DNA of 64,000 nucleotides from Sphingomonas panacis. Its GTDB lineage: Bacteria; Pseudomonadota; Alphaproteobacteria; Sphingomonadales; Sphingomonadaceae. Below the pieces are notes generated by a model. That model did not search any database. It was given only the letters and a program-made list of their open reading frames with translations, and was not told the origin of the DNA. Numbering within the stretch: position 1 is the first letter of the stretch; each line of letters opens with the position of its first letter. A program made the translations under genes and the position numbers. Below are positions 1 to 8,605 of this stretch, piece by piece. Location: NCBI RefSeq assembly GCF_001717955.1, contig NZ_CP014168.1, positions 310,001-374,000 on the forward strand. The letters are read 5' to 3'.

Positions 1-712
1 TCTCGATTTCGAGATAGAGCTTCAGGGTTTCAACCTCCTGCTGGAGCGTCACGTTCGCGGTCGGCTCGTTGGCGAGCGTATAGCGCAGGAACGACGACAG
101 CCGGCTCAGCATCGCATTGGCGCGCTCGGTCTGCTTGAGCAGCACGAGCGTCGAGATCGAGTTGAGCGTGTTGAACAGGAAATGCGGGTTGAGCTGGTAG
201 CGCAGCATCGCGAGCTGCGCCGAGCTGGCGGTGTTCTCCAGCGCCGCCATCTGGTCCATCTGCGCTTCGACGATCAGATAGAAATTGATCCCGAAATACA
301 GCGCCGACCAGCCGGCGAGCACGGTGAAGTTGAGAAAGATCGTCCCCAGCACCAGCCCGAGGTTCAATCCCGGATCGGCGAGCTTGATGAACGAGAACGA
401 AAACGCGTCGAGCACCGAATACAGCACCGTCGCCACCGCGAGCGTGACGATCGTCAGCAGGATCGCGGCGAGCTGCCGCTGGCTCCGGTAATAATGGTAC
501 AAGGTCGAGAGCAGCAACGTGATGCAATAGCCGACGATCGATTCGACGATCACCGGCACCACACCCGAAATGTCCTGCCCGTTCGACACGCTCGAGACGC
601 TGCGCAACAGCAGATAGCCGGACCACCCCGCCGCCTGCAGCCGCCAGAACGCGCGCCCCTTGTCCTCGAAAAACGGCCGCGAGAAGATCGCGGGAAGGGA
701 AAACAGCGCCAT
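1..712 (-). CDS. LytS/YehU-type sensor histidine kinase, C-terminus cut off by window edge
   Basis: Membrane sensor kinase of the LytTR-associated class. About 237 residues are visible from an ATG at 712, and the frame stays open to base 1. Residues about 25-145 hold several hydrophobic segments. They are followed by a short linker and the His_kinase motif LNPHFLFNTLNSIS, with the phospho-acceptor His near residue 177. The ATP-binding domain lies beyond the left edge. The family normally phosphorylates a LytTR response regulator encoded immediately downstream, which here would also lie off the window. The family is clear from the motif; the signal is unknown. Confidence 0.9.
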   Translation of the reverse strand, partial: MALFSLPAIFSRPFFEDKGRAFWRLQAAGWSGYLLLRSVSSVSNGQDISGVVPVIVESIVGYCITLLLSTLYHYYRSQRQLAAILLTIVTLAVATVLYSVLDAFSFSFIKLADPGLNLGLVLGTIFLNFTVLAGWSALYFGINFYLIVEAQMDQMAALENTASSAQLAMLRYQLNPHFLFNTLNSISTLVLLKQTERANAMLSRLSSFLRYTLANEPTANVTLQQEVETLKLYLEIE

Positions 713-794
713 GCCGCCCACCCTAGCCCGGCTGGAAGAAGAGCGCAAAGTCACCAGATCGTCGCCCCGGCCTACGCCAGGGGCGACGATAGCC

Positions 795-872
795 GTTCCC
801 CCGCGAAAGCGGGGGGCCAGAGCCAGGAGCGCAACGCCTGCGGCTCTGCCCCCCCGCTTTCGCGGGGGAACG
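795..872. repeat. Long GC-rich inverted repeat between divergent genes
   Basis: Two arms of about 28 bases (795-824 and 842-871) built on CCCCCGCGAAAGCGGGGG and its complement fold into a long hairpin. A shorter imperfect repeat of the GTCGCCCCGG...GGGGCGAC type lies just before it at 760-788. No T-run follows, so this looks like a dispersed REP-like element rather than a terminator. It sits in the gap between the minus-strand kinase and the plus-strand TelA-family gene. Confidence 0.7.
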
Positions 873-974
873 GGAAGCGCTAAAGGCGAAGAACAGCCAG
901 AGATTGCAAAACCTCGTGTGTTATTTACATATAACAGCTTGAGACGGGCAAACACCCGCAAAGGAAAAGAGACG

Positions 975-2174
975 ATGGCCGATACCGACACGACCGAGCA
1001 GAGCCTGGTGCTGACCCCGCCCGATCCCGTGCCCGTCGTCGCGCCTGCCAAGGCCGCCGGGCTGGTGCCGGTCGACGACAAGGTCCGCACCCAGCTTCAG
1101 GCCAAGGTGTCGGGCTTCGTCGACGAGCTCGTCGCGCAGGACGTCAACTCTCCCGAATTCGGCAAGCGAGTCGATGCGATCGCGGCGATGGGGCAGAAGG
1201 AGATCCGCGACGCCGCCGGCCAGTCGAACCGCTTCCTCGATCGTCCCGTCAAGGCGATGGACGGCGAAGGCAGCGTCGGCGCCGATCTCACCGAGCTTCG
1301 CCGCACGATCGAAAAGCTCGATCCCGCCGCCAACAGCAGCCTGTTGTCGGGCAAGGGCGGCCTCGTCAGCAAGATCTTCGGCGGCGGCATCACCAGCTAT
1401 TTCGACAAATACCGCTCCTCGCAGACTCACATCAACGCCATCCTCAAGACGCTCGCGCGCGGCAAGGACGAGCTGCTGATGGACAATGCCGCGATCGATA
1501 CCGAGCGCGCCAACCTGTGGTCGGCGATGGGCCGGCTCGAACAGATGATCGTGCTGTCCAAGGAAATGGACAGCCGCCTCGAAGACAAGGCCAACGAGCT
1601 CGACCATAGCGACCCCGCCAAGGCCAAAGCGATCCGCGAGACCGCATTGTTCTACGTCCGCCAGCGCACGCAGGATCTGCTGACACAGATGGCGGTGACG
1701 GTGCAGGGCTATCTCGCGCTCGATCTCGTCAAGAAGAACAATGTCGAGCTGGTGAAGGGCGTCGATCGCGCTTCGACCACCACCGTCTCCGCGCTTCGCA
1801 CCGCCGTCACCGTCGCGCAGGCGCTGGCCAACCAGAAGCTCGTGCTCGACCAGATCACCGCGCTCAACACCACCACCGCCAACATCATCGACGCCACCGG
1901 CAAGCTGCTCAAGAGCCAGACCGCGACGATCCACGAACAGGCCGCCGCCTCGACCATCCCCGTCGAGACGCTCCAGCGCGCATTCCAGAACATCTACGAT
2001 ACGATGGACGCGATCGACACGTTCAAGCTGAAGGCGCTCGATTCGATGAAGACCACGGTCAACACGCTGTCGAACGAGGTCGAGAAATCGAAGGGCTATA
2101 TCGCCCGCGCCGAGGGTGCCGCGCAGAACACCCTCGCCGGCCCCAACAGCGCGTTCAAGCTGGAGGCAGTGTGA
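975..2174 (+). CDS. TelA-family (toxic anion resistance) protein
   Basis: A 399-residue protein matching the TelA/KlaB family (PF05816), long linked to tellurite and other toxic-anion or stress phenotypes although its biochemistry is unknown. The sequence is largely alpha-helical and polar without a signal peptide, consistent with a cytoplasmic protein. The frame is open further upstream, but the ATG at 975 follows an AAGGAAAAGAG ribosome site and gives the usual family start. It is separated by one base from a second gene encoding a small membrane protein, so the two are co-transcribed; TelA proteins often pair with a membrane or XpaC-like partner. Confidence 0.85.
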   Translation: MADTDTTEQSLVLTPPDPVPVVAPAKAAGLVPVDDKVRTQLQAKVSGFVDELVAQDVNSPEFGKRVDAIAAMGQKEIRDAAGQSNRFLDRPVKAMDGEGSVGADLTELRRTIEKLDPAANSSLLSGKGGLVSKIFGGGITSYFDKYRSSQTHINAILKTLARGKDELLMDNAAIDTERANLWSAMGRLEQMIVLSKEMDSRLEDKANELDHSDPAKAKAIRETALFYVRQRTQDLLTQMAVTVQGYLALDLVKKNNVELVKGVDRASTTTVSALRTAVTVAQALANQKLVLDQITALNTTTANIIDATGKLLKSQTATIHEQAAASTIPVETLQRAFQNIYDTMDAIDTFKLKALDSMKTTVNTLSNEVEKSKGYIARAEGAAQNTLAGPNSAFKLEAV

Positions 2175-2175
2175 C

Positions 2176-2874
2176 ATGACCGACGTCGATCGCCAGCTCG
2201 CGCGCACCAATGAACTGCTCGACCGCACCCGCGAGCGCAGCATCGCGCAACGCCGCCGCGCACGTGGGGCCACCAGCCTCGCCAAGCGCGCGGCGCTGAT
2301 CGCGAGCGCCGATCTCGCGATCATCGTCGCCACGCTGATCGTCGGCTGGATCGTGCCGATCGGCATGGGCGGCGCGTTGCTCGTCGCCGCGCTGCTGGTG
2401 GCAGTGACGCTGATCCTCGCCTTTGCCCGGCTCGACACGCCGATCGCGCCCGAGAAACTGGCGGAAGTGCCGCTCAAGGCGCTGCCCGCGCGCACCGAAC
2501 AATGGTTGGAGACGCAGCGCCCGGCGCTGCCCGCCCCCGCGCAGACGCTGCTCGACGGCATCGGCACCCGGCTCGACACGCTCGCGCCCCAGCTCGCCAC
2601 CCTCGACGAACAGCAGCCCGCCGCGTTCGAGGTGCGCAAACTGCTCGGCGAGCAACTCCCCGAACTGATCCGCGGCTATGCCCGCGTCCCCGAGCCGCTG
2701 CGGGCGCAAGCGCGCAACGGCAAGTCGCCCGACGCGCAACTCGCCGACAGCCTCCGCCTGATCGACACCGAAATCCGTGAGATGACCGAACAGCTCGCCC
2801 AAGGCGACCTCGACGCGCTCGCCACGCGCGGCCGCTTCCTCGAGATCAAATACCGCGACGAGGGCGCGGCCTGA
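2176..2874 (+). CDS. Hypothetical membrane protein, TelA partner
   Basis: A 232-residue protein with a basic, Arg-rich N-terminus (residues about 1-35), two adjacent hydrophobic helices (about 38-78) and a long cytoplasmic helical tail. The ATG lies one base after the TelA-family stop, so translation is probably coupled. I do not recognise a named domain. Topology and position resemble the XpaC-like partners found beside TelA, but I see no diagnostic motif. Role inferred from context only. Confidence 0.75.
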   Translation: MTDVDRQLARTNELLDRTRERSIAQRRRARGATSLAKRAALIASADLAIIVATLIVGWIVPIGMGGALLVAALLVAVTLILAFARLDTPIAPEKLAEVPLKALPARTEQWLETQRPALPAPAQTLLDGIGTRLDTLAPQLATLDEQQPAAFEVRKLLGEQLPELIRGYARVPEPLRAQARNGKSPDAQLADSLRLIDTEIREMTEQLAQGDLDALATRGRFLEIKYRDEGAA

Positions 2875-2943
2875 CGCCGACAGGCGCGTTAACCATTTTT
2901 TCGAGGTGATCGTTGTACATCGGCCGAAGGGGGTTCTTCGGTG

Positions 2944-4164
2944 ATGGACGGCGCGGTCTACGCTCTTATCGTGAATGCCTGCGTGGCGCTGCTGTTCGCG
3001 GTCGCGTTCGCGGTCATCCGGTGTTCGTATCAGCACCAGCGCGCGGTCGAATGGTTCTGCGCGGCCTATGCGATCGGCGTGCTGAGCCCGCTCAGCGAAC
3101 TCGGCATCCGCTATTGCAGCGGCAGCGCGCTGTTCGCCGCGATCAGCTACGCAAGCCTCCTGCTCTACACATTGGCGATGGCGCTCGGTCTCACGGCGAT
3201 GTCCGGCCGCCCCATGCCGTGGCGTGCCGCCACGCTGATTCTGGTCGTCGGCGCCGTGCTGCGCGCGGCCATCGGGAACGGCCACCGCGATGATCTGCTC
3301 TACGGACTGGCGCTCCAATTGCCCTTCGTCGCAGCCTCGACGCTCTCGGCTCTGGTCGCGATCCGCACGGTCCGCCAGCGTGTCAGCCGGCTCTGGGCGG
3401 CGGTGGCGATCCTGTTCGGAATCTCGATTGTCTATTTCGCGACCAAGCCGGTGTTCGCCAGCACCTTAGCGTCAGGCGCCACCGCCGAAGCCTTTGCGAG
3501 CAGCGGTTATGCCTTGTTCTCGCAGGCAACCGGCCGATTGCTCATCGTCACCGCCGGGCTGCTGGTGATGCTCATCGCTGTCGAACAGGCGATGAACCGG
3601 ACCATCCTCGATTCGGAAACCGATCCGCTCACCGGCGTCGCCAATCGCCGCGGCTTCGAGCGTGCCGCCGCGCGGATGATCGCTCATGCCAATCAGGCGG
3701 GCGAACCGCTCGCCCTGGCGATGTTCGATCTCGATCATTTCAAACGCGTCAACGACAGCTATGGCCATGCCGCCGGCGACGCGGTGATCCGCGCCTTCGC
3801 CGATCTGCTGCTGGCGATGGCGCCGCGTTCGGCAACCGTCGCGCGGCTCGGCGGCGAGGAGTTCGTGGTGTTGCTCGATCGCACGACGATGACCGGTGCG
3901 TGGCACATCGCCCAGGCCATCCGCATCGCGCTGCCCGGCATCGCGCATCTCCCCGCCGTCACCACCAGCGGCGGCATCGCCGAGCTGAAACCCGGCGACA
4001 CGCTGGAAACGCTGCTCGATCGCGCCGACCAGCGCGCCTACGAAGCCAAATTCTCGGGCCGTGATCGCATCGTGCCCGTGCCGCCCGATGTCACCGCCGT
4101 CCCGTTGCGTTTGGTTCCGGCGGACCCGCCGGGGGCGGCCCGGAAGGCCGCGGTGAAGCGCTGA
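2944..4164 (+). CDS. Membrane GGDEF diguanylate cyclase
   Basis: About 406 residues. The N-terminal half (about 1-210) is a string of hydrophobic segments forming a membrane sensor domain. The C-terminal GGDEF domain carries FDLDHFK (metal and substrate binding) and the active-site signature GGEEF near residues 303-307, so it should make cyclic di-GMP. The inhibitory RxxD I-site normally five residues upstream of the signature is absent (RSAT in its place), which suggests no product inhibition. A GTG at 2941 is the alternative start. A hairpin followed by TTTT lies after the gene at 4253-4279. Confidence 0.9.
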   Translation: MDGAVYALIVNACVALLFAVAFAVIRCSYQHQRAVEWFCAAYAIGVLSPLSELGIRYCSGSALFAAISYASLLLYTLAMALGLTAMSGRPMPWRAATLILVVGAVLRAAIGNGHRDDLLYGLALQLPFVAASTLSALVAIRTVRQRVSRLWAAVAILFGISIVYFATKPVFASTLASGATAEAFASSGYALFSQATGRLLIVTAGLLVMLIAVEQAMNRTILDSETDPLTGVANRRGFERAAARMIAHANQAGEPLALAMFDLDHFKRVNDSYGHAAGDAVIRAFADLLLAMAPRSATVARLGGEEFVVLLDRTTMTGAWHIAQAIRIALPGIAHLPAVTTSGGIAELKPGDTLETLLDRADQRAYEAKFSGRDRIVPVPPDVTAVPLRLVPADPPGAARKAAVKR

Positions 4165-4252
4165 GGCGGCGCAGCGCAGGCGGAAGAGATTCGTCCAAAC
4201 ATCGCCGCATTACAAGGCTTGTTTCGCAAAAAAATCTGATTCAAAAATGAGT

Positions 4253-4279
4253 CGTGCCCAAGCCTGGGCACGCCGTTTT
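4253..4279 (+). terminator. Rho-independent terminator after the GGDEF gene
   Basis: CGTGCCCA, loop AGCC, TGGGCACG form a perfect 8-bp stem followed by CCGTTTTA. It lies 90 bases after the diguanylate cyclase stop and only about 10 bases before a very strong ribosome site, so it could also be a leader hairpin for the small ORF that follows. Confidence 0.6.
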
Positions 4280-4302
4280 AACAAGCGAAAGGAGGTGATC
4301 CG

Positions 4303-4359
4303 ATGTCTCATGGTTCAGCAATGGGGTCGGTTCAGTTCGTTCGGGGGACGCACCGCTAA
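4303..4359 (+). CDS. 18-residue small ORF with maximal Shine-Dalgarno
   Basis: ATG at 4303, TAA at 4357-4359, peptide MSHGSAMGSVQFVRGTHR. The ribosome site AAAGGAGGTGATCC (4288-4301) is a perfect 14-base complement of the 3' end of alphaproteobacterial 16S rRNA, with the AGGAGG core 7 bases before the ATG. No larger frame continues. About 115 bases of hairpin-rich sequence follow, then a strong terminator, so this could be a leader peptide, a small protein gene, or the 5' part of a regulatory RNA that binds ribosomes. I do not recognise the peptide. Confidence 0.45.
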   Translation: MSHGSAMGSVQFVRGTHR

Positions 4360-4474
4360 GCTTCGCGGAAAAGCGACGGGGAGGATCGTCTCCCAGCCAA
4401 CGTCGCGATTCCGGTGAAGACTGGCGGTTCGCATGGTCTCCCAAGCTGGAGCTTCCGGCCGCTGACCATGTCAG
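4360..4474 (+). ncRNA. Possible structured RNA between small ORF and terminator
   Basis: This stretch has no coding frame but several complementary segments: CGACGGGGAG with CTCCC...CGTCG, and TGGTC with GACCATG. With the preceding ribosome site and the following terminator it makes a self-contained transcription unit of about 230 bases in a 545-base gap. Function unknown; the call rests on predicted pairing read by eye. Confidence 0.3.
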
Positions 4475-4513
4475 GAGGTTGCCGGGTGCCGAAAGGCCCC
4501 GGCAGCCTCTTTT
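4475..4513 (+). terminator. Strong Rho-independent terminator with GAAA tetraloop
   Basis: A 15-bp stem with one bulged T (GAGG at 4475 pairing with CCTC ending at 4509), a GAAA tetraloop and a TTTT run. It ends the small-ORF transcription unit. Confidence 0.75.
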
Positions 4514-4526
4514 CATTTCCACCTTT

Positions 4527-4611
4527 CCGTTCGCCCTGAGCGTGTCGAAGGGCGTGCCAAACACGCAACACAGCGCTTGGGGCACGTGCTTCGACTGGCT
4601 CAGCACGAACG
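4527..4611. repeat. Dispersed GTTCG inverted repeat, copy 1
   Basis: Begins CCGTTCGCCCTGAGCGTGTC and ends GGCTCAGCACGAACGG, so the two arms are near-complementary around a variable centre. Copies of the same design occur in six other gaps of this window (near 8.5, 9.7, 20.0, 23.1, 29.85 and 31.3 kb). They are always intergenic, as expected for REP/BIME-like elements. Confidence 0.8.
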
Positions 4612-4710
4612 GGCCTATGGCGGGTGGTCGCCAGCGACACGTCGCATTTCCCGCCTCGGTACAATCCCGAGATTGACGATCGGCCCGCGATTCCACAGGG
4701 AGCGAAGGGC

Positions 4711-6036
4711 ATGCGCAAGATTGTCCTAACCACCATCGGAACGCTCGGCGATTTGCATCCCTTTATCGCCATCGCGCAGGCGCTGCGCCGCCACGGCTTC
4801 GCGCCCGTGCTCGCGGTGGCGGAGGACCAGCTCGCCAAATGCCGCGCGGCGGGGATCGAAGCGGTGGCGGTGCTGCCGGGGTTCGACTCGGTCCAGCATC
4901 GGCTCGGCCTTGCCGAGGACGAAGCGGTCAAGCGCATCATGGGCGACCAGATCGAGATGCTCGATCAGGTGCTGCTCCCGGCATTGCCCGGCTGCGTCCA
5001 CAAACTCGAAGCGGCCACCGCCGGCGCCGAGGCGATCATCGCCTCGACCTTCGTGTTCGCCGCCCCCATCGTCGCGGAGAAGCTCAACATCCCGCTCGTC
5101 TCGGTGGTGCTCCAGCCGATGGCGATGCTGTCCGCGTATGATCCGCCCTGCACGCCCGATTTCTGGATGATGAAGCACGCGCCCAACACCGTGCTCGGCC
5201 GACTGTGGAACCGCGCGGTGTACGGCACGATGCGGCTCGCGGTTCAGCTCAAATGCGGCCCGCAGATCGATCGCGTCCGCACCGCGCACCGGCTGCCGCG
5301 CAAGAGCGCGCGGCGGCTGCTCGAAACTAGCGAGCGCTCGGCGCTGACGCTCGCCACCTATTCGCGCCATTTCAGCCCGCTGCCGCCCGATGCCGCGGCC
5401 AATATCCGGGTGGTCGGCTTCCCGATCTTCGACAGCCAGAGCGGCGCGGAAGAAGAGCTCGATCCTGCGCTGGCGGCATTTCTCGCCGACGGGCCGGCGC
5501 CGATCATCTTCACGCTCGGCAGCTTCGCGGTCCACTGCCCCGGCAATTTCTACGCCGAGGCGGCGGCGGCGGCGCGCGCGCTTGGCCGGCGCGCGGTGCT
5601 GCTCACCGGCGGACACGGCGCGCCGGCCCGCGACGGCGACATCTTCCGCTGCGCTTATGCGCCGCATTCGCTGCTGTTCCCGGCGGCGGCGGCGGTGATC
5701 CACCACGGCGGCGCGGGCACCACCGGCCAGGCGCTGCGCGCCGGCAAGCCGCAGCTCGTCGTGCCGCACATGGGCGACCAGTACGATCACGGCCAGCGCA
5801 TCGAGCGGCTCGGCGTCGGCCTGTCGATGAAAGCGCACCGCTTCACCGCGACCCGCGCCGCGCGCATGATCGCCCGGCTGCTCGACGAACCCGAATATGC
5901 TGAGGCTGCCGCGCGGATCGGCGTGCAGGTCGCCCGCGAACACGGCGCCGATGCGGCCGCCGCCGCGATCGCCGAAGCGCTCGGCCCGGCCCGCGCACCC
6001 TCGCGCGCGTTCGTGCCCCGGCTGGCGATGGCGTAG
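4711..6036 (+). CDS. GT1-family glycosyltransferase (UGT/MGT-like)
   Basis: A 441-residue protein with the two-Rossmann GT-B fold. The N-terminus TTIGTLGDLHPFIAIAQALR is the acceptor-side signature of sterol and macrolide glycosyltransferases. The C-terminal HHGGAGTTGQALRAGKPQLV (about residues 328-347) is the nucleotide-sugar donor motif. No signal peptide; probably cytoplasmic or membrane-associated, glycosylating a lipid or small hydrophobic acceptor. The frame extends upstream, but the ATG at 4711 follows GGAGCGAAGGG and gives the canonical start. The acceptor cannot be told from sequence. The next gene converges on it. Confidence 0.88.
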   Translation: MRKIVLTTIGTLGDLHPFIAIAQALRRHGFAPVLAVAEDQLAKCRAAGIEAVAVLPGFDSVQHRLGLAEDEAVKRIMGDQIEMLDQVLLPALPGCVHKLEAATAGAEAIIASTFVFAAPIVAEKLNIPLVSVVLQPMAMLSAYDPPCTPDFWMMKHAPNTVLGRLWNRAVYGTMRLAVQLKCGPQIDRVRTAHRLPRKSARRLLETSERSALTLATYSRHFSPLPPDAAANIRVVGFPIFDSQSGAEEELDPALAAFLADGPAPIIFTLGSFAVHCPGNFYAEAAAAARALGRRAVLLTGGHGAPARDGDIFRCAYAPHSLLFPAAAAVIHHGGAGTTGQALRAGKPQLVVPHMGDQYDHGQRIERLGVGLSMKAHRFTATRAARMIARLLDEPEYAEAAARIGVQVAREHGADAAAAAIAEALGPARAPSRAFVPRLAMA

Positions 6037-6043
6037 CGAGCGA

Positions 6044-6727
6044 TCAGGCCCGCTGCATGGCGAGACCGGCCGGACGCTCCGCCATCTCGCCCGCATCCGC
6101 CCAGTCGCGGCTGCGCGGCAGCCAGGGGTTGAGGAACAGCAAAGGCAGCTTCAGGAACAGCAGTTCGCGGTGGATCCAGAAGTCGATCAGCTTCTCGCGC
6201 CGCTTCGCCTGCGGCCGGCCGGTGCGCACCAGCCAATCCTGATAGGGTTGCCAATGGCTCGGCTCGTCGCGCTCGACGATGCGGAAGATCTTCACCAGCA
6301 CCGGGTCGGACCGCACCAGCCGCGACCGCAGCAGCACGTCGACCTGCTTCATCCCGCGCATCTCGGTGAGCATGATGACCCGGCACAGCCGCTCGAACAT
6401 CGCCTCGCTCGCGATCACCGCCCCGGTGTCGAGGTCGTCGATGGTCGATCCGAACACGATCTCGACGAAACGGTCGATATGCCCGCACGCCCGGTCCACC
6501 GACAACGGCATCTGCCCGCGCAGTTCGAACCAGCGGCGGAACATCACATAATGTTTGCGCTCGTCGGCCCGGTGCTTGCGGATCGCGGCGATGAAGGCGG
6601 CATCGTCGGGGCAATGCGCCTGCACCGCCTCCAGCACGCGGTCGATGCTCGTATAGCCGCGATGCTCGTTGTAGATGTAGATGGAGCCGAGCACGTCGAG
6701 GTAGCGGCGTCTGAAAGCGTCGAACAT
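6044..6727 (-). CDS. Ferritin-like diiron protein, unknown function
   Basis: About 227 residues from the ATG at 6727; a GTG at 6742 would add five. The protein is helical and carries the Glu/His pattern of a ferritin-like four-helix bundle: DERKH, then SEAMFERL, then ERDEPSH. This implies a carboxylate-bridged diiron centre. The C-terminus has a hydrophobic segment (ELLFLKLPLLFLNPWLP). Such proteins are common in sphingomonads, often annotated only as ferritin-like. The reaction is unknown. It converges on the glycosyltransferase and diverges from the amidase. Confidence 0.7.
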   Translation of the reverse strand: MFDAFRRRYLDVLGSIYIYNEHRGYTSIDRVLEAVQAHCPDDAAFIAAIRKHRADERKHYVMFRRWFELRGQMPLSVDRACGHIDRFVEIVFGSTIDDLDTGAVIASEAMFERLCRVIMLTEMRGMKQVDVLLRSRLVRSDPVLVKIFRIVERDEPSHWQPYQDWLVRTGRPQAKRREKLIDFWIHRELLFLKLPLLFLNPWLPRSRDWADAGEMAERPAGLAMQRA

Positions 6728-6926
6728 CGTCGGTTGCTTCACCTTTCACGACCGCGCGCGGTCTACCTCTCGAACGCCTCTGCGGGCTTTCGCGGACGAT
6801 AGCATCATGGCTGAAAGGAACACCATCCTTTCGCGCCACTTGCGGCTTGCCGCGTGCCGGCGCTTCCAGCACTCTCGCGTCTCGCCGCCGCTCCTTCGGG
6901 CCGTGGCGAGGTTGGGGAAGCAAGAC

Positions 6927-8489
6927 ATGCGGATCGGACTGTTCCTTTTGGCGACCGCGATCGCCGCGCCGCTCGCCGCGCAGAGCACGGTCGAGGTCTC
7001 GATCACCCAACTCGACGCGCGGCTCGCCAACGGCACGGCGACCAGCCAGAGCCTCACCCGCGCCTATCTCGCCCGGATCGCGGCGATGGACCGCAAGGGG
7101 CCGGCGCTCCATGCCGTGATCGCGCTCAACCCCGATGCGCTGGCGGCGGCGCGGGCGAGCGACGCCCGCCGCCGTGCCGGCCACCCGCTCGGCCCGCTCG
7201 ACGGCATACCGGTGCTCATCAAGGACAATATCGAAACCGCCGACCGAACCGCCACCACCGCCGGCAGCGTCGCGCTGAAAGACAATGTCACCGGCCGCGA
7301 CGCGCCCTTGGTCGCGCGGCTGCGCGCAGGCGGCGCGGTGATCCTCGGCAAGACCAATCTGTCCGAATGGGCCAACATCCGCTCCGACCATTCGATGAGC
7401 GGCTGGAGCGCCACCGGCGGGCTGGTGCGCAACCCCTATGCGCTCGATCGCACCGCCTGCGGCTCGTCGAGCGGATCGGGCGCTGCGGTGGCGGCAAGCT
7501 TCGCGGCGGCGGCGGTCGGCACCGAGACCGATGGATCGGTGGTGTGCCCCGCGGCGATGAACGGGCTGGTCGGGCTGAAGCCGACGCTCGGGCTGGTCAG
7601 CCGCACCCATGTCGTGCCGATCAGCCACAGCCAGGACACGCCCGGCCCGATGGCACGCAGCGTCGAGGATGCCGCGATCCTGCTCGACGGCATGACCGGC
7701 TTCGACCCCGCCGATCCCGCGAGCCGCAACATCCAATATGTCGCCGCGCATTCCTACGCCGCCGATCTCAAGCGTGCGACGCTAAAGGGCGTGCGCATCG
7801 CCGTGCTCCACCCCGACATGCCCGAAGCGATGAAGCCCGCCTATGCCGCCGCGCTCGCCGTGCTCACGGCGCAGGGCGCGGTTCTGGTTGATGTCGAGAT
7901 GCCCAGGCTCGACGGCATCGGCGAGGCGGAAAGCCTCGTGCTGCACACCGAACTCAAGGCCGATCTCGACGCCTATCTCGCCACCACCCCGCCCGCGGTG
8001 AAGACCCGCACGCTCGCCGACGTGATCGCCTTCAACGATGCGAACGCGGCCGCGGAAATGCCGTTCTTCGCACAGGAAACCTTCCGCGCCGCCGCGAAGA
8101 CCACCGGCCTCGCCGATCCCGAATATCTCGGCGCGCTCGCCAAATCGCGGCGGCTGGCCGGCAAGGAAGGCATCGACGCGCTGCTCGCGCAGGCCAACGC
8201 CACGCTGATCGTCGCGCCGAGCTATGGCCTCCCGTGGCTCAGCGACACCGTCTCGGGCGACGGCGGCGAAGGCCCGAGCGCGAGCCAGCTTCCGGCCGTG
8301 GCGGGCTATCCGCACCTTACCGTGCCGATGGGGCTGGTCAAAGGGCTGCCGGTCGGCCTGTCCTTCATCGCGACGGCACTGGGCGACCAGACCGTGCTCG
8401 ATGCCGGCTATGTTTACGAACAGGCCTCCCACGCCCGCGTCGCCCCGCGCTATTTGCCCACGGCGGATGTCGCCTTAAGCCATCCTTAA
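6927..8489 (+). CDS. Secreted amidase, amidase-signature family
   Basis: A 520-residue amidase-signature enzyme that hydrolyses an amide, with the Ser-cisSer-Lys triad visible: Lys99 in IKDN, Ser within GSSSGSG (about 180-185) and the nucleophile Ser204 in TDGSVVCPA. Residues 1-19 form a signal peptide ending in AAPLAAQS, so the enzyme is periplasmic, unlike GatA. The frame runs upstream of 6927 but the signal peptide fixes the start. The substrate is unknown; exported homologues act on peptide amides or acyl amides. Transcribed alone. Confidence 0.9.
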   Translation: MRIGLFLLATAIAAPLAAQSTVEVSITQLDARLANGTATSQSLTRAYLARIAAMDRKGPALHAVIALNPDALAAARASDARRRAGHPLGPLDGIPVLIKDNIETADRTATTAGSVALKDNVTGRDAPLVARLRAGGAVILGKTNLSEWANIRSDHSMSGWSATGGLVRNPYALDRTACGSSSGSGAAVAASFAAAAVGTETDGSVVCPAAMNGLVGLKPTLGLVSRTHVVPISHSQDTPGPMARSVEDAAILLDGMTGFDPADPASRNIQYVAAHSYAADLKRATLKGVRIAVLHPDMPEAMKPAYAAALAVLTAQGAVLVDVEMPRLDGIGEAESLVLHTELKADLDAYLATTPPAVKTRTLADVIAFNDANAAAEMPFFAQETFRAAAKTTGLADPEYLGALAKSRRLAGKEGIDALLAQANATLIVAPSYGLPWLSDTVSGDGGEGPSASQLPAVAGYPHLTVPMGLVKGLPVGLSFIATALGDQTVLDAGYVYEQASHARVAPRYLPTADVALSHP

Positions 8490-8507
8490 GCGAGCCCCAC
8501 ACCCACC

Positions 8508-8588
8508 CCGTTCGCACTGAGCCTGTCGAAGTGCGTGCCCCACACGCCCCGTTCGCGGCCCGTCCTTCGACAAGCTCGGCACGAACGG
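8508..8588. repeat. Dispersed GTTCG inverted repeat, copy 2
   Basis: Starts CCGTTCGCACTGAGCCTGTC and ends GACAAGCTCGGCACGAACGG. It lies between the convergent amidase and lipoprotein genes and could act as a shared mRNA 3' end structure. Confidence 0.8.
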
Positions 8589-8605
8589 AGTGAGAGGTCA
8601 GCCCG

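Noticed and set aside
4288..4301. Complement strand reads like the 3' end of 16S rRNA
   Set aside because: Only 14 bases match and no rRNA helix sequence precedes them; the match is explained by an extended ribosome site on the plus strand.
7207..7213. TACCGGT inside the amidase gene (also 41105-41111 in metK 2)
   Set aside because: Coding-region occurrences expected by chance; the flanks do not match the 12-base promoter versions.
5787..7751. Long minus-strand open frame (654 codons)
   Set aside because: It spans three real genes on both strands, its product is Arg/Gly/Asp-rich low-complexity sequence, and it is a typical high-GC shadow.
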